DNA from: Floridanema aerugineum | GTDB taxonomy: Bacteria > Cyanobacteriota > Cyanobacteriia > Cyanobacteriales > Aerosakkonemataceae | Reading direction: 5' to 3' | Length of the DNA stretch: 64,000 bases | Assembly (NCBI RefSeq): GCF_041929345.1 | Contig: NZ_JBHFNQ010000121.1 | Span: 9,322-73,321 of the forward strand | Part shown: in pieces, positions 42,986-51,785 of the stretch | How the letters are laid out: each line of letters starts with the position of its first letter | Numbering within the stretch: the first letter of the stretch is position 1 | Translations under genes and position numbers: made by a program | The notes under the pieces: model-generated | Seen by the model: only the letters and a program-made list of their open reading frames with translations | What the model was told of the DNA's origin: nothing | Database searches by the model: none

Positions 42986-43992
42986 GTGAGAACAGATACA
43001 ATTTTCTATCAAATGTTTCAGACTTTTCCCAGTTTACTGTTTGAACTGATCGATCGACCTCCATCCTTAGCCAACAATTATAGCTTCTCTTCTCAAGAAG
43101 TCAAAGAACTGGCACGTCGATTAGATGGATTATTTATACCTCATGAAAATTCGCCAGAGCAACCTATTTACTTTGTCGAAGTCCAGTTTCAACCAAGATC
43201 AGATTTTTATTGGCGGTTCTTTACCGAAATCTTTGTCTACTTAACGCAAGTTGCTAGTTATTTACATAAAGGTACGTTGTTGGGCTTTAGCCCTCTTAGG
43301 AAACGTGGCATAAGAGGGCTAAAGCCCAACAACGTACAAAGAATCAGACTAATCTTATAACTAGCAACTTGGGTTACTTAGGACAATATCGACCTAGAAA
43401 TAATTGGTGTGCAGTCGCCATATTTGCTAATCGTGATTTAGATCCAGGAATCCCAATTCACTACCAAGGACTAGTCCAAAATCAACAAGTAATTGTTGTA
43501 TATTTAGATGAATTAATCAATAGAACTGAACCATCATTACCAATTGGGATGGTGCAGCTAGTGGTAGAAGATTCTGAGTCAGCAGTTGTACGCACTAGGC
43601 GACTTTTAGAACTAGCGCAGAGACAGCTAGACGATGAAACAACCAGGCGGAAAGTTATAGAATTAATAGAGTCAGTATTGATTTATAAATTTACTAACCT
43701 AAGTCGCGAGGAGATAGAAGCTATGTTTAGTTTAAGTGACTTGAAACAAACCAGATTGTATCAAGAAGCAAAAGCCGAAGGTAAACAGGAGGGTAGACAG
43801 GAAGGGAAATTGGAAGGTAAACAAGAAGGGAAATTGGAAGGGAAATTAGAAGGGAAATTGGAAACAGTACCTTTGTTGTTGGAATTAGGGTTAAGTATTG
43901 AACAAATCGCGGAAAGATTAAACTTGGATTTGGAATTGGTGAGGACAGCGGCGGGAAATTTTGCGGCTGATACCTTGTCGGAAAATAATTAA
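42986..43992 (+). pseudogene. DUF2887/Rpn-like gene interrupted by MITE copy 3
   Basis: Two open frames are halves of one gene. 42986-43243 encodes MRTDTIFYQMFQTFPSLLFE to FFTEIFVYL. 43381-43992 resumes GQYRPRNNWCAVAIF and runs to the end. Removing the MITE and one target copy (137 bases) rejoins them in frame into a 289-residue protein of the DUF2887 cyanobacterial family, related to Rpn nucleases, with a Gly/Lys/Glu-rich repeat (residues about 225-250: QEGRQEGKLEGKQEGKLEGK). The second half has a possible TTG start at 43369, but a functional product is unlikely because the conserved N-terminus is lost. Confidence 0.85.
43244..43374. mobile_element. MITE copy 3 (131 bp) with TACTTA target duplication
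   Basis: The ends are ACGCAAGTTGCTAGTTAT and, inverted, ACCCAAGTTGCTAGTTAT. TACTTA occurs at 43238-43243 and 43375-43380. The inside is a long hairpin with arms containing GTACGTTGTTGGGCTTTAGC and its complement, unlike the G-rich core of copies 1 and 2. No coding capacity. Confidence 0.9.
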
Positions 43993-44018
43993 GAGAATTC
44001 AATGGATACGATCGCACT

Positions 44019-44052
44019 CCCCCCAACTATAACTCCAGGGGGGTAATTTTTT
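44019..44052 (+). terminator. Rho-independent terminator
   Basis: CCCCCC (44019-44024) and GGGGGG (44038-44043) form a hairpin followed within four bases by six T residues. It is placed after the DUF2887 gene and before purD. Confidence 0.65.
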
Positions 44053-44135
44053 CATCCCAAATCCAAAATCGTCTATACTATTAGCCGCCTATAAACAGCG
44101 AAACTAGCATCTATCTTTATAAGTGCGAGGACAAA

Positions 44136-45416
44136 GTGAAAATATTAGTAGTTGGTAACGGCGGAAGGGAACACGCCTTAGCTTGGAAACTCTTACAATC
44201 TCCACAAGTAGAACAAGTATTTGTCGCTCCGGGGAATGGCGGAACGGCGATAATGGAAAAATGCCAAAATGTGCCGTTAGCTGTCGATGATTTTGCCGGA
44301 ATTAGCAGTTTTGCTCAAGAAAATAGCATTTCTTTAGTCGTTGTTGGCCCCGAAGTTCCCCTAGCTTTGGGAATTACTGATGCTCTACAATCTCAAAATA
44401 TCCCCGTTTTTGGCCCAAGCAAAGCAGGTGCTCAAATCGAAGCTTCCAAAGCTTGGGCAAAAGCTTTAATGGAAGAAGCAGGAATCCCAACAGCGAAGTC
44501 TGCAACTTTCACCGATGCAGAAGCGGCGAAAGCTTACGTCACCCAACAAGGCGCACCGATTGTGGTAAAAGCAGATGGACTAGCAGCGGGAAAAGGCGTA
44601 ATAGTCGCGCAAACAGTAGAAGAAGCACAAACAGCAATTACTACTATCTTTAAAGAAGGTATCGGCAAAAGTTCTGATTCTTCCATCACTTTGGTAATTG
44701 AAGAATGTTTAGTTGGTGAGGAAGCTTCCGTTTTAGCTTTGACAGATGGGGTGACAATTCGCCCTTTAATCCCTGCTCAAGATCATAAACGGATTGGGGA
44801 GGGAGATACAGGGCCGAATACTGGGGGAATGGGTGCTTATGCGCCTGCGCCTTTGGTGACACCTTCCCTTATGGAAAGGATAGAACGAGAAGTGTTGGAA
44901 AGAGCGATCGCCACTCTCCAAAAACGCCACATCGACTATCGCGGCGTACTCTACGCCGGACTAATGATTTCTCCCCAAGGCGAATTAAAAGTCCTAGAAT
45001 TTAACTGTCGCTTTGGCGACCCAGAAACTCAAGCTGTGTTACCCTTGCTGGAAACTCCCTTAGAAGAATTAATGTTAGCCTGTGTGGAACAGCGACTTGG
45101 CGAAATGCCGCCGATTCGCTGGAAATCAGGTGCTTGCGTTTGTGTCGTTATGTCTTCCGCTGGATATCCCGGAGATTACCCCAAAGGTAAAGAAATTACA
45201 GGCATTTCTCCAGCCGAGTCAACAGGCGCAGTAGTATTTCATGCAGGGACTAAATTCGGACAAACTTTAGTTACCGATGGCGGTAGAGTTTTAGGAGTTA
45301 CGGCGATAGGCGAAAATATAAATAGTGCTAAAGCCCTCGCTTACACTGCTGTCGATAAAATCGAATTTGCAGGCGCATACTATCGACGGGATATCAGTGA
45401 CAAAGCGATCGCCTAA
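44136..45416 (+). CDS. purD: Phosphoribosylamine-glycine ligase
   Basis: A 426-residue ATP-grasp enzyme, the GAR synthetase of purine synthesis. VVGNGGREHALAWKL opens the protein. VVGPEVPLALGITDAL, VVKADGLAAGKGVIVA, HKRIGEGDTGPNTGGMGAYAPAP and EFNCRFGDPETQAVLPLL are the classic motifs. It starts with GTG at 44136 and has normal length. It lies about 105 bases upstream of nblS on the same strand; purD beside nblS is a recurring cyanobacterial arrangement, which supports both assignments. Confidence 0.96.
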   Translation: MKILVVGNGGREHALAWKLLQSPQVEQVFVAPGNGGTAIMEKCQNVPLAVDDFAGISSFAQENSISLVVVGPEVPLALGITDALQSQNIPVFGPSKAGAQIEASKAWAKALMEEAGIPTAKSATFTDAEAAKAYVTQQGAPIVVKADGLAAGKGVIVAQTVEEAQTAITTIFKEGIGKSSDSSITLVIEECLVGEEASVLALTDGVTIRPLIPAQDHKRIGEGDTGPNTGGMGAYAPAPLVTPSLMERIEREVLERAIATLQKRHIDYRGVLYAGLMISPQGELKVLEFNCRFGDPETQAVLPLLETPLEELMLACVEQRLGEMPPIRWKSGACVCVVMSSAGYPGDYPKGKEITGISPAESTGAVVFHAGTKFGQTLVTDGGRVLGVTAIGENINSAKALAYTAVDKIEFAGAYYRRDISDKAIA

Positions 45417-45521
45417 CTTTTTTTGCAAATAGCCTTTAAAGTATGAATAGCGATAGAAGTTTGGCAATGAGGCAAACTTCTCAGTTCACACTCCCTTAGT
45501 TGTCCTCCATCCTTTGTTAAG

Positions 45522-47513
45522 ATGCTGGTCCTCCTGAAAACAATTCGAGAAGCTATCGCCCACTGGTGGTCAGAGTTTACACTGCAAACAAGGTTAATGG
45601 CAGCTGCTACCTTGATAGTCTCTTTACTAATGAGTGGTCTTACCTTTTGGGCAGTGAATACCATTCAAGAGGATGCTCGTCTCAACGATACCCGTTTTGG
45701 TCGTGACTTGGGAATCCTCTTGGCAACCAATGTATCGCCCCTAATTGCCGAAAACAATCTGAGGGAAGTCGCACGTTTTTCCGAACGTTTCTTCGATAAC
45801 ACTTCCAGTGTCCGCTATATGCTTTATGCGGATAAAGATGGCAAAATCTTTTTTGGTCTTCCTTTTTGGCAGTCGGAAGTCCAAAACTCTTTAACTATTG
45901 AAAGGCGGATACAACTGCCTCCAGATTACGCCAGCAATTCCGAGTTGCCAATGATTCGTCAGCATCGCACTCCCAATGGGGAAGTTACTGATGTGTTTGT
46001 GCCTTTAACTCAGGGTGGCAAATATTTGGGAGTTTTGGCAATTGGGATTAATCCCAATCCGACTGTAGTGACATCATCTCATTTAACTAGAGATGTGACG
46101 ATCGCAGTTTTTGTTTCAATTTGGGTAATGGTAATTCTCGGCGGTGTGATTAATGCCTTGACAATTACTCAACCTATTAAAGAATTAGTCGTAGGGGTAA
46201 AAAATATCGCTGCGGGAAACTTTAATCAGCGGATTGATTTGCCATTGGGAGGAGAATTAGGAGAGTTAATTTCCAGTTTCAACGAAATGGCAGAAAGGTT
46301 AGAAAGTTATGAAGAACAAAATATCGAAGAGTTGACCGCAGAAAAAGCCAAATTAGAAACTTTGGTTTCTACAATTGCTGATGGTGCAGTTTTACTTGAT
46401 ACTAATTTACAAGTAATTTTAGTTAATCCCACTGCTAAACGAATTTTTGGTTGGGAAAATTCTAACTCTAACGTTGTCGGTGACAATGTTTTGTATCATC
46501 TTCCCCAAGAAGTTACCTCGGAACTAACTCGCCCACTTTATCAAATGGCAAAAGATGAAAGTGATAAAGAAGGCGCAGAATTTCGGGTAACATTAACTCA
46601 ACCGACAAATCGCACGATTCGCATTTTATTAACTACTGTTCTCGACCAATATCGGGAAAGTGTCAAGGGCATTGCGATGACGGTGCAAGATATTACTCGC
46701 GAAGCGGAACTCAACGAGGCGAAAAGTTATTTTATTAGTAATGTTTCCCATGAGTTGAGAACGCCTTTGTTTAATATTAAATCTTTCATTGAAACTTTGC
46801 ACGAATACGGCGAAGATTTAAACGAAGAACAACGCAAGGAATTTTTAGAGACAGCGAATAACGAGACCGATCGCCTAACTCGTTTAGTCAATGATGTTTT
46901 AGAATTAACTCGGTTAGAATCATCCTGCCGTATCTATCATTTTGAAGCCTTAGATATTGCCCAACCAATTGAACAAACACTCAGAACTTACCAACTTAAC
47001 GCTAAAGACAAAGGGATTGAGCTAATTCAGGAAGTAGATCCTGATTTACCACAAGTTTTAGGACACTACGATTTACTATTACAAGTGTTTGCTAACTTAA
47101 TAGGTAATGCCCTAAAATTCACTCCTTCTGGCGGTAAAGTAGCGATTCGCGCTTATCTTTTAAACGCAGAAGAAAACTCCCACACCCAAACCCAAACACC
47201 CCAGGTAAGAATTGAAGTTTCTGATACCGGAATTGGCATTGCACCAGAAGATCAAGAAGCAATTTTTGAGCGTTTCTTCCGAGTTGAAAATCGCGTCCAT
47301 ACCCTGGAAGGAACAGGGTTAGGACTTTCCATTGTTCGCAATATTATTGAAAAACATCACACCACAATTAACTTAGTCAGTGAAGTAGGAGTAGGGACAA
47401 CTTTCTGGTTTAATTTGGCAGTTTTTCAACAAAAAGAAACCAGTGATGAAAGTTTGCCAACTCTCCCAGAAACTTCTGAATTAAAAAGTTCTATTACTGC
47501 CAGTTTGTTTTAG
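45522..47513 (+). CDS. nblS: Sensor histidine kinase NblS (Hik33/DspA type)
   Basis: A 663-residue membrane kinase. Two membrane segments (about residues 27-48 and 188-210) enclose an extracytoplasmic region. Then come a HAMP domain (ITQPIKELVVGVKNIAAGNFNQRID), a PAS domain (LVSTIADGAVLLDTNLQVILVNPTAKRIFGWEN), the H-box VSHELRTPLFNIKS and ATPase boxes LIGNALKFTPSGG, SDTGIGIAPEDQ and GTGLGLSIV. NblS/Hik33 controls responses to high light, cold, osmotic and nutrient stress and phycobilisome turnover in cyanobacteria, usually through RpaB. No response regulator is adjacent, which is normal for this gene. Confidence 0.93.
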   Translation: MLVLLKTIREAIAHWWSEFTLQTRLMAAATLIVSLLMSGLTFWAVNTIQEDARLNDTRFGRDLGILLATNVSPLIAENNLREVARFSERFFDNTSSVRYMLYADKDGKIFFGLPFWQSEVQNSLTIERRIQLPPDYASNSELPMIRQHRTPNGEVTDVFVPLTQGGKYLGVLAIGINPNPTVVTSSHLTRDVTIAVFVSIWVMVILGGVINALTITQPIKELVVGVKNIAAGNFNQRIDLPLGGELGELISSFNEMAERLESYEEQNIEELTAEKAKLETLVSTIADGAVLLDTNLQVILVNPTAKRIFGWENSNSNVVGDNVLYHLPQEVTSELTRPLYQMAKDESDKEGAEFRVTLTQPTNRTIRILLTTVLDQYRESVKGIAMTVQDITREAELNEAKSYFISNVSHELRTPLFNIKSFIETLHEYGEDLNEEQRKEFLETANNETDRLTRLVNDVLELTRLESSCRIYHFEALDIAQPIEQTLRTYQLNAKDKGIELIQEVDPDLPQVLGHYDLLLQVFANLIGNALKFTPSGGKVAIRAYLLNAEENSHTQTQTPQVRIEVSDTGIGIAPEDQEAIFERFFRVENRVHTLEGTGLGLSIVRNIIEKHHTTINLVSEVGVGTTFWFNLAVFQQKETSDESLPTLPETSELKSSITASLF

Positions 47514-47521
47514 TATGAGTC

Positions 47522-47869
47522 CTACTGTAAAATGGTGATTAAAAAACTAATCAATAATAAAGTTAGCAGGAGAATCCAAAGCAAATTACGCTTAAACCAA
47601 AACTGAAATGATTGATTAGGTTGCGGTTTAACTTCCATTTTTGGTGCATTAATATCTTGGTAAAGCGTACATTCTCTAGCATGAGGTCGCTGGGGATAAT
47701 TACAAGTATCATCTGCGTGATAAACGCAACTATCACATAATAGCGCTTCCCCTGTAGCACGGTGTACAGGAATACCTGGATGACCGTGAGCTTTTAAAAC
47801 CAAACGGCAATGGGGACAAGTAATTGCTTGAGGTTTAATTGGTTGTTGACAACGAGGACAATTAGACAT
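47522..47869 (-). CDS. Zinc-ribbon protein with a C-terminal membrane anchor
   Basis: A protein of about 115 residues. The N-terminus has two CxxC pairs (CPRC, CPHC) typical of a zinc ribbon. A second cluster (CDSCVYHADDTCNYPQRPHARECTLY) adds four Cys. A single membrane segment lies at the very C-terminus (LLWILLLTLLLISFLITIL). Tail-anchored zinc-ribbon proteins like this are conserved in cyanobacteria with unknown function. The start at 47869 (MSNCPRC) is preferred over 47881. It is convergent with nblS, only 8 bases apart. Confidence 0.75.
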   Translation of the reverse strand: MSNCPRCQQPIKPQAITCPHCRLVLKAHGHPGIPVHRATGEALLCDSCVYHADDTCNYPQRPHARECTLYQDINAPKMEVKPQPNQSFQFWFKRNLLWILLLTLLLISFLITILQ

Positions 47870-47881
47870 TGAGAGTAGCAA

Positions 47882-48358
47882 CGTGACTAATTAAATTATC
47901 TTAGACTGGGGACGTTCGGCTGAGCGCTCACGTCGAAGCCTGGGAACTGGGGAGGAGGGAAAGTTTTGAGTTGTAGGGGCAATTCATGAATTGCCCATAC
48001 AGAGTTTTGAGTAGGGACAATTCATGAATTGTCCGTACAGGAAGAAAGTTATGAGTTTTAAGTTATCTCCTCTGCCCTTGGAGCCTAAGCGAGCCTAAGC
48101 GAGCTCCCCTGCCCCCCCAGGGCTAATTCATGTTCGGAGCAGAAAATCATGGAAGTGGAACAGCACTGACACAGAACATCTAATGTAGGGGTAATTCATG
48201 AATTACCCCTACATTAGATGTTCTGCCTCTGTCAAATAGAATTGTCTCTCAAGTGTCGAGAGATGAAAGGAAGTTTCTCCACCTACTCCCCCTACGTCCC
48301 AAGGGTGGGGAAATTTTCTCATTAGACAATGAAGTAACCCTGCCAGCCCCCCTGCCTC
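47882..48358. other. Non-coding region with an array of palindromic repeats
   Basis: No gene is seen. At about 47970-48042 are two shorter palindromes on AATTCATGAATT (with GGGGCA/TGCCC and GGGACA/TGTCC arms). The dispersed unit at 48118-48224 follows. 48240-48358 carries low-complexity C-rich DNA up to the TIGR03792 gene. Confidence 0.8.
48118..48224. repeat. Dispersed repeat with a 52-bp perfect palindrome
   Basis: 48173-48224 is an exact palindrome around TTCATGAA. Together with 48118-48172 (GGCTAATTCATGTTCGGAG, then GTGGAACAGCACTGACACAG) it is the inverted counterpart of 10432-10540. Confidence 0.88.
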
Positions 48359-48667
48359 TCAAACATGGGGAAACTTGCGGACTTGGTACTCTTTGGACTC
48401 CAGCATTTGATAGGAGTTGCCCATTGCTTCGCTAAAGCGTTGTTCTGTTTCATCCAGTAACTTTTGGGGAACAGATTTCCATTGTTCGCGAGTCGCCCAG
48501 TGAATGACACAAATTACTTCTGTGGGAGAGTCAGGGGTAATCCAAATTTCCTTAGCTAAAAAACCGGGACGTTTAGCCAGGACTGCTGTCCAGATTTCCG
48601 TATCTTTTTGGATAAATTCTTCTCGTCGTTCTGAATCTACTTGAAACTTGAGCCACTCTATTACCAT
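48359..48667 (-). CDS. TIGR03792 family protein
   Basis: A 102-residue soluble protein. MVIEWLKFQVDSERREEFIQKDTEIWT and GFLAKEIWITPDSPTEVICVIHWATREQWKSVP match an uncharacterised cyanobacterial family with the ferredoxin-like fold of antibiotic-biosynthesis monooxygenases. This kind of fold often binds small aromatic or flavin substrates as a dimer; no substrate can be inferred. Full family length. It is divergent from the phasin-like gene. Confidence 0.8.
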   Translation of the reverse strand: MVIEWLKFQVDSERREEFIQKDTEIWTAVLAKRPGFLAKEIWITPDSPTEVICVIHWATREQWKSVPQKLLDETEQRFSEAMGNSYQMLESKEYQVRKFPHV

Positions 48668-48818
48668 CGGAATACCCCATCAAAAATCGAAAATCGAAAA
48701 TCTCAAATCTAAAATCGAATGACACAATGGAATTGTGTGCCGGAATGCACAAGTTCCAGCATAGCTATATGGGCGATATTTTAATTGCCTTTTTTGAGCA
48801 AGGAAGTGGGAAAAGAGC

Positions 48819-49145
48819 ATGGATAGCAATAATTGGCTGAAGCAGCTATTGATGATTGGTGTAGGTACGACATCTTTGGTGGCGGAGAAAATTCGGGAAG
48901 TCAGCGATCAATGGGTCAAGGAAGGTAAAATTAATCCTGACCAAGCGAAGGCGTTTGTTGATGATTTAATGAATCAGTTGAAGTCAGATCAAGGGAACAA
49001 TTTTGAGGCGCAGATGCAGCGGCAGATGCGAAACATGATGCAGGATTTGGGGGTGGCGCGTCAGTCGGAAGTGGATGAGTTGCGGGGAAGGATCGATCGT
49101 TTGGAACGTCAGGTGCGTGACTTGGAAAATAAGCTTTGGCGCTAA
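48819..49145 (+). CDS. Phasin-family-like coiled-coil protein
   Basis: A 108-residue helical protein. WLKQLLMIGVGTTSLVAEKIREVSDQWVKEGKINPDQAKAFVDDLMNQL and the C-terminal heptads (RQSEVDELRGRIDRLERQVRDLENKLWR) match small phasin-like proteins found widely in cyanobacteria. Phasins of other bacteria coat polyhydroxyalkanoate granules, but for this subfamily a granule role is only an analogy. It lies 52 bases upstream of the FKBP gene and may be co-transcribed with it. Confidence 0.75.
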   Translation: MDSNNWLKQLLMIGVGTTSLVAEKIREVSDQWVKEGKINPDQAKAFVDDLMNQLKSDQGNNFEAQMQRQMRNMMQDLGVARQSEVDELRGRIDRLERQVRDLENKLWR

Positions 49146-49197
49146 GAAAACTGATAGGATTTGATCGCAGCTGCAAAGATTTCAGGGAGGAAGAATT

Positions 49198-49746
49198 TTG
49201 AAAGCGATTCTGATCAGCGTTGCAGTTATGCTGGTCTGTGGGTTAATTTTGCTGGTGGCGCAAATTAGCAGCGCCCAAAAACCAGCTTTAGCTGATGAAC
49301 TGACTGGGGCTCAACAGCAGGTGGCTAGTGCAGCACCCCAAGGTACTTTATTTGCGAGTAATACTATGTCTAATCCATCAAGTGCTGATTCGGGAAATGA
49401 AGCAGCCGTTACAACGCCTTCTGGTCTAAAGTATGTGGAGTTGGTAGAGGGAACTGGCGCTACTCCGAAAGCTGGTCAGACGGTGGTCGTCCATTACACT
49501 GGCACTTTGGAGAATGGGAAGAAGTTTGATAGTTCGCGCGATCGCAATCAGCCCTTTTCCTTTAAATTAGGTGTGGGACAAGTAATTAAAGGCTGGGATG
49601 AAGGTCTCAGCACCATGAGAGTTGGCGGTCGTCGTCAATTAATTATTCCCCCAGAATTAGGTTACGGTGCTCGTGGCGCTGGTGGAGTGATTCCTCCTAA
49701 CGCTACCCTAGTTTTTGATGTGGAACTGTTGAAAATCGGTAGTTAG
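49198..49746 (+). CDS. FKBP-type peptidyl-prolyl isomerase, exported
   Basis: 182 residues. A hydrophobic N-terminus (residues 4-24) is a signal or anchor. A Ser/Ala-rich linker follows, and then the FKBP domain (about 75-182): SGLKYVELVEGTGATPKAGQ, VVVHYTGTLENGKKFDSSRD, FKLGVGQVIKGWDEGL, LIIPPELGYGARGAGGVIPP, FDVELLKI. The active-site pocket residues look complete. It probably assists folding of periplasmic or lumenal proteins. The start is TTG at 49198, supported by a strong GGAGGA about 7 bases upstream. Confidence 0.9.
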   Translation: MKAILISVAVMLVCGLILLVAQISSAQKPALADELTGAQQQVASAAPQGTLFASNTMSNPSSADSGNEAAVTTPSGLKYVELVEGTGATPKAGQTVVVHYTGTLENGKKFDSSRDRNQPFSFKLGVGQVIKGWDEGLSTMRVGGRRQLIIPPELGYGARGAGGVIPPNATLVFDVELLKIGS

Positions 49747-49819
49747 AAGGGAATAGGGAACAGGGAATAGGGAATAGGTAACAGGGGAAAAATTTATTTC
49801 TTCCCTGCCCCCCTGCCCC

Positions 49820-51688
49820 CTATCCTCGATGGGGAGAAGCCATATTTCGGAATCTGGTAAATTGCGGATCGAAGAGTAATTTGATTGCTCCTGTAGGGCC
49901 GTTGCGGTGTTTGGTAATAATGATTTCTGCTACGCCTCGATCAGGAGTGTCTGGGTTATAGTATTCATCACGATAAAGCATGATTACTAAATCTGCGTCT
50001 TGTTCAATTGAGTTATGAACTACGATGTTATTGGCAATGAAATTGTGGAAAGAGGGAACAGTTAAATCGTAAACTTTACTTTCACCATCTGCTTCTATAG
50101 AGATTATTTCATCCCAATAAACATCGCTGGTAGCTAATTTTTTAATCTGATCAGATTTAACAATTAAAGCTAGTTTATCTGCTCTTGTACGGCTCAAGCT
50201 TGGCTGAGGTAAAGTAGTTTCATAAGTTTCTAATAATGTAGGTAAAGCAATAGGAGAACCTGCTTTTATTTCGTCTAATCTTTGCCAACCGTTAATTGTC
50301 AAAAATTTATGATTTCCAGTTGCTTTAATAGTGCATCCTAAGCGTGTAGTTAACTTAAAAACAGGTTTAATTCCTGTGGAAAAGGCATTGCTGACAATAG
50401 CTTTTTCTATTTTCATTGTTGTTTGATTAAGCGCCCAAACAGCAAAACCAGATTTTCCGACTAAGCTACAAATAGGTACTTGAACGCGACTATCAGCTAA
50501 TGTAACTAAAGTATCACCTGTTAAACATCCTGATTCTCTCAAATCTGCCATCATTGGGCGTTTATTTGTTCTAGCTTCTACGCCGCGACTTAGCTGAGAT
50601 AGGGCGATTACTGGTACGTTTAATTCACGGGCTAAACCTTTTAAACTTCTAGTAATTTTGGATAATTCTTGGACGCGATTATCGCCGCCTCCTTCCATTA
50701 ATTGCAAGTAATCTATTAATATTAATCCTAATTCTCCGCCGATTTCTGCTTGCAAGCGTCGGGCTTGACTTTTCATTTCGGTGACTGTAATGTTGGCTGA
50801 GTCATCAATGTAAATTGGGAGTTCGGTTAATACTCCTAATGCACGATTTAAAGGGTCCCATTCGTTTTGGCTAATTCTACCCGATCGCAAACGGTTACTT
50901 TCAATTTCTGCTTCACTTGATAACATTCTTTGTACCAATTGCTCTTTTGACATTTCTAGGCTGAAAACAGCAATGGGTAATCGATGTTTTCCGGCGATAT
51001 TTTGGGCAATGCTGACTGAAAAAGAGGTTTTTCCCATTGACGGTCTGCCAGCTACAATGATTAAATCCGATCGCTGAAAACCGCCTGTCATGGCATCTAA
51101 ATCATAAAAATCGCAAGTCAGTCCGGGTAAAGTTAATTCTTGATTTCGGATTTCTAGTTCTTGAAATGTATGAATTAATGTTTCCGAAATTGATACTAAA
51201 CCTTGTTGGGGTCGTTCTTGGGTAATGTCGAAAACTTTTTCTTCGGCTTCATCAAGAATAATCGGTAATTCTTTAGCTGTATCGTAACCTAATTGAGTGA
51301 TTTCATGTCCGACATGAATCAATTTGCGGCGAAGATATTTGTCTACTATTAGTTTGGCATATTGGTCAATGTTAACGGCGCTGACGGTGCGATCGACCAA
51401 CTGCACCAATTTACTTTGACCGCCAATTTTATCTAATAATTTACGATCGGCAAGCCAAGCCATTACTGTTAATAAATCAGTTGGCTGACCTTGACTATGT
51501 AAAGTTGATGTGGCGCGATAAATAATTTTATGGGCTTCTAAAGAAAAAGATTCGGAAGTTAACTGATCGGCAACGCGGTTAATTGCTTCGGGATCGATGA
51601 GAATTCCGCCTAAAATCGATTCTTCAGCTTCGATATTTTGCGGAGGTAAGCGATCGCCAACACTCTGAAAATTAATAGAGTCAACCAT
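49820..51688 (-). CDS. dnaB: Replicative DNA helicase DnaB with intein
   Basis: A 622-residue precursor. After splicing it gives a 450-residue DnaB helicase. The N-terminal domain opens PQNIEAEESILGGILIDPEAINRV. Walker A is VAGRPSMGKTSFS near residue 215. LEMSKEQLVQRMLSSEAEI and LILIDYLQLM (Walker B) follow, then LSQLSRGVEARTNKRPMMADLRESG. Residues 388-559 are the intein, and after it the helicase resumes SIEQDADLVIMLYRDEYYN and ends with ITKHRNGPTGAIKLLFDPQFTRF. It lies downstream of rplI on the same strand, the usual rplI-dnaB pair of cyanobacteria. Confidence 0.95.
   Translation of the reverse strand: MVDSINFQSVGDRLPPQNIEAEESILGGILIDPEAINRVADQLTSESFSLEAHKIIYRATSTLHSQGQPTDLLTVMAWLADRKLLDKIGGQSKLVQLVDRTVSAVNIDQYAKLIVDKYLRRKLIHVGHEITQLGYDTAKELPIILDEAEEKVFDITQERPQQGLVSISETLIHTFQELEIRNQELTLPGLTCDFYDLDAMTGGFQRSDLIIVAGRPSMGKTSFSVSIAQNIAGKHRLPIAVFSLEMSKEQLVQRMLSSEAEIESNRLRSGRISQNEWDPLNRALGVLTELPIYIDDSANITVTEMKSQARRLQAEIGGELGLILIDYLQLMEGGGDNRVQELSKITRSLKGLARELNVPVIALSQLSRGVEARTNKRPMMADLRESGCLTGDTLVTLADSRVQVPICSLVGKSGFAVWALNQTTMKIEKAIVSNAFSTGIKPVFKLTTRLGCTIKATGNHKFLTINGWQRLDEIKAGSPIALPTLLETYETTLPQPSLSRTRADKLALIVKSDQIKKLATSDVYWDEIISIEADGESKVYDLTVPSFHNFIANNIVVHNSIEQDADLVIMLYRDEYYNPDTPDRGVAEIIITKHRNGPTGAIKLLFDPQFTRFRNMASPHRG
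50012..50527 (-). mobile_element. DnaB mini-intein (172 residues)
   Basis: It is inserted between DLRESG and SIEQDADLV, the same site as the Synechocystis DnaB intein. It opens with Cys1 (CLTGDTLVTL). Block B is IKATGNHKFLT, block F VYDLTVPSFHNFIAN and block G NNIVVHN, with the penultimate His and the last Asn followed by Ser. There is no LAGLIDADG endonuclease domain. A short segment, LSRTRADKLALIVKSDQIKK, may be its remnant or linker. All splicing residues are present, so self-splicing is likely. Confidence 0.95.
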
Positions 51689-51719
51689 AATAAATATTGG
51701 CTAATTATTTATTAGTCAG

Positions 51720-51778
51720 CCATTAGCCATTGAGCAAAAGAATATCCAAATGACTAATGACTAATGACCAATGACAAA
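51720..51778. repeat. TGACTAA/TGACCAA heptamer repeats
   Basis: Units TGACTAA, TGACTAA and TGACCAA run in tandem near 51751-51771, with a related CAGCCATTAGCCATT stretch on the left. It is the same heptamer type as 3865-3899. It lies between rplI and dnaB. Confidence 0.75.
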
Positions 51779-51785
51779 CCCCAAA

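Noticed and set aside
43369..43992. A separate functional gene starting at TTG 43369
   Set aside because: The frame begins inside the MITE end and is the 3' half of the interrupted DUF2887 gene.
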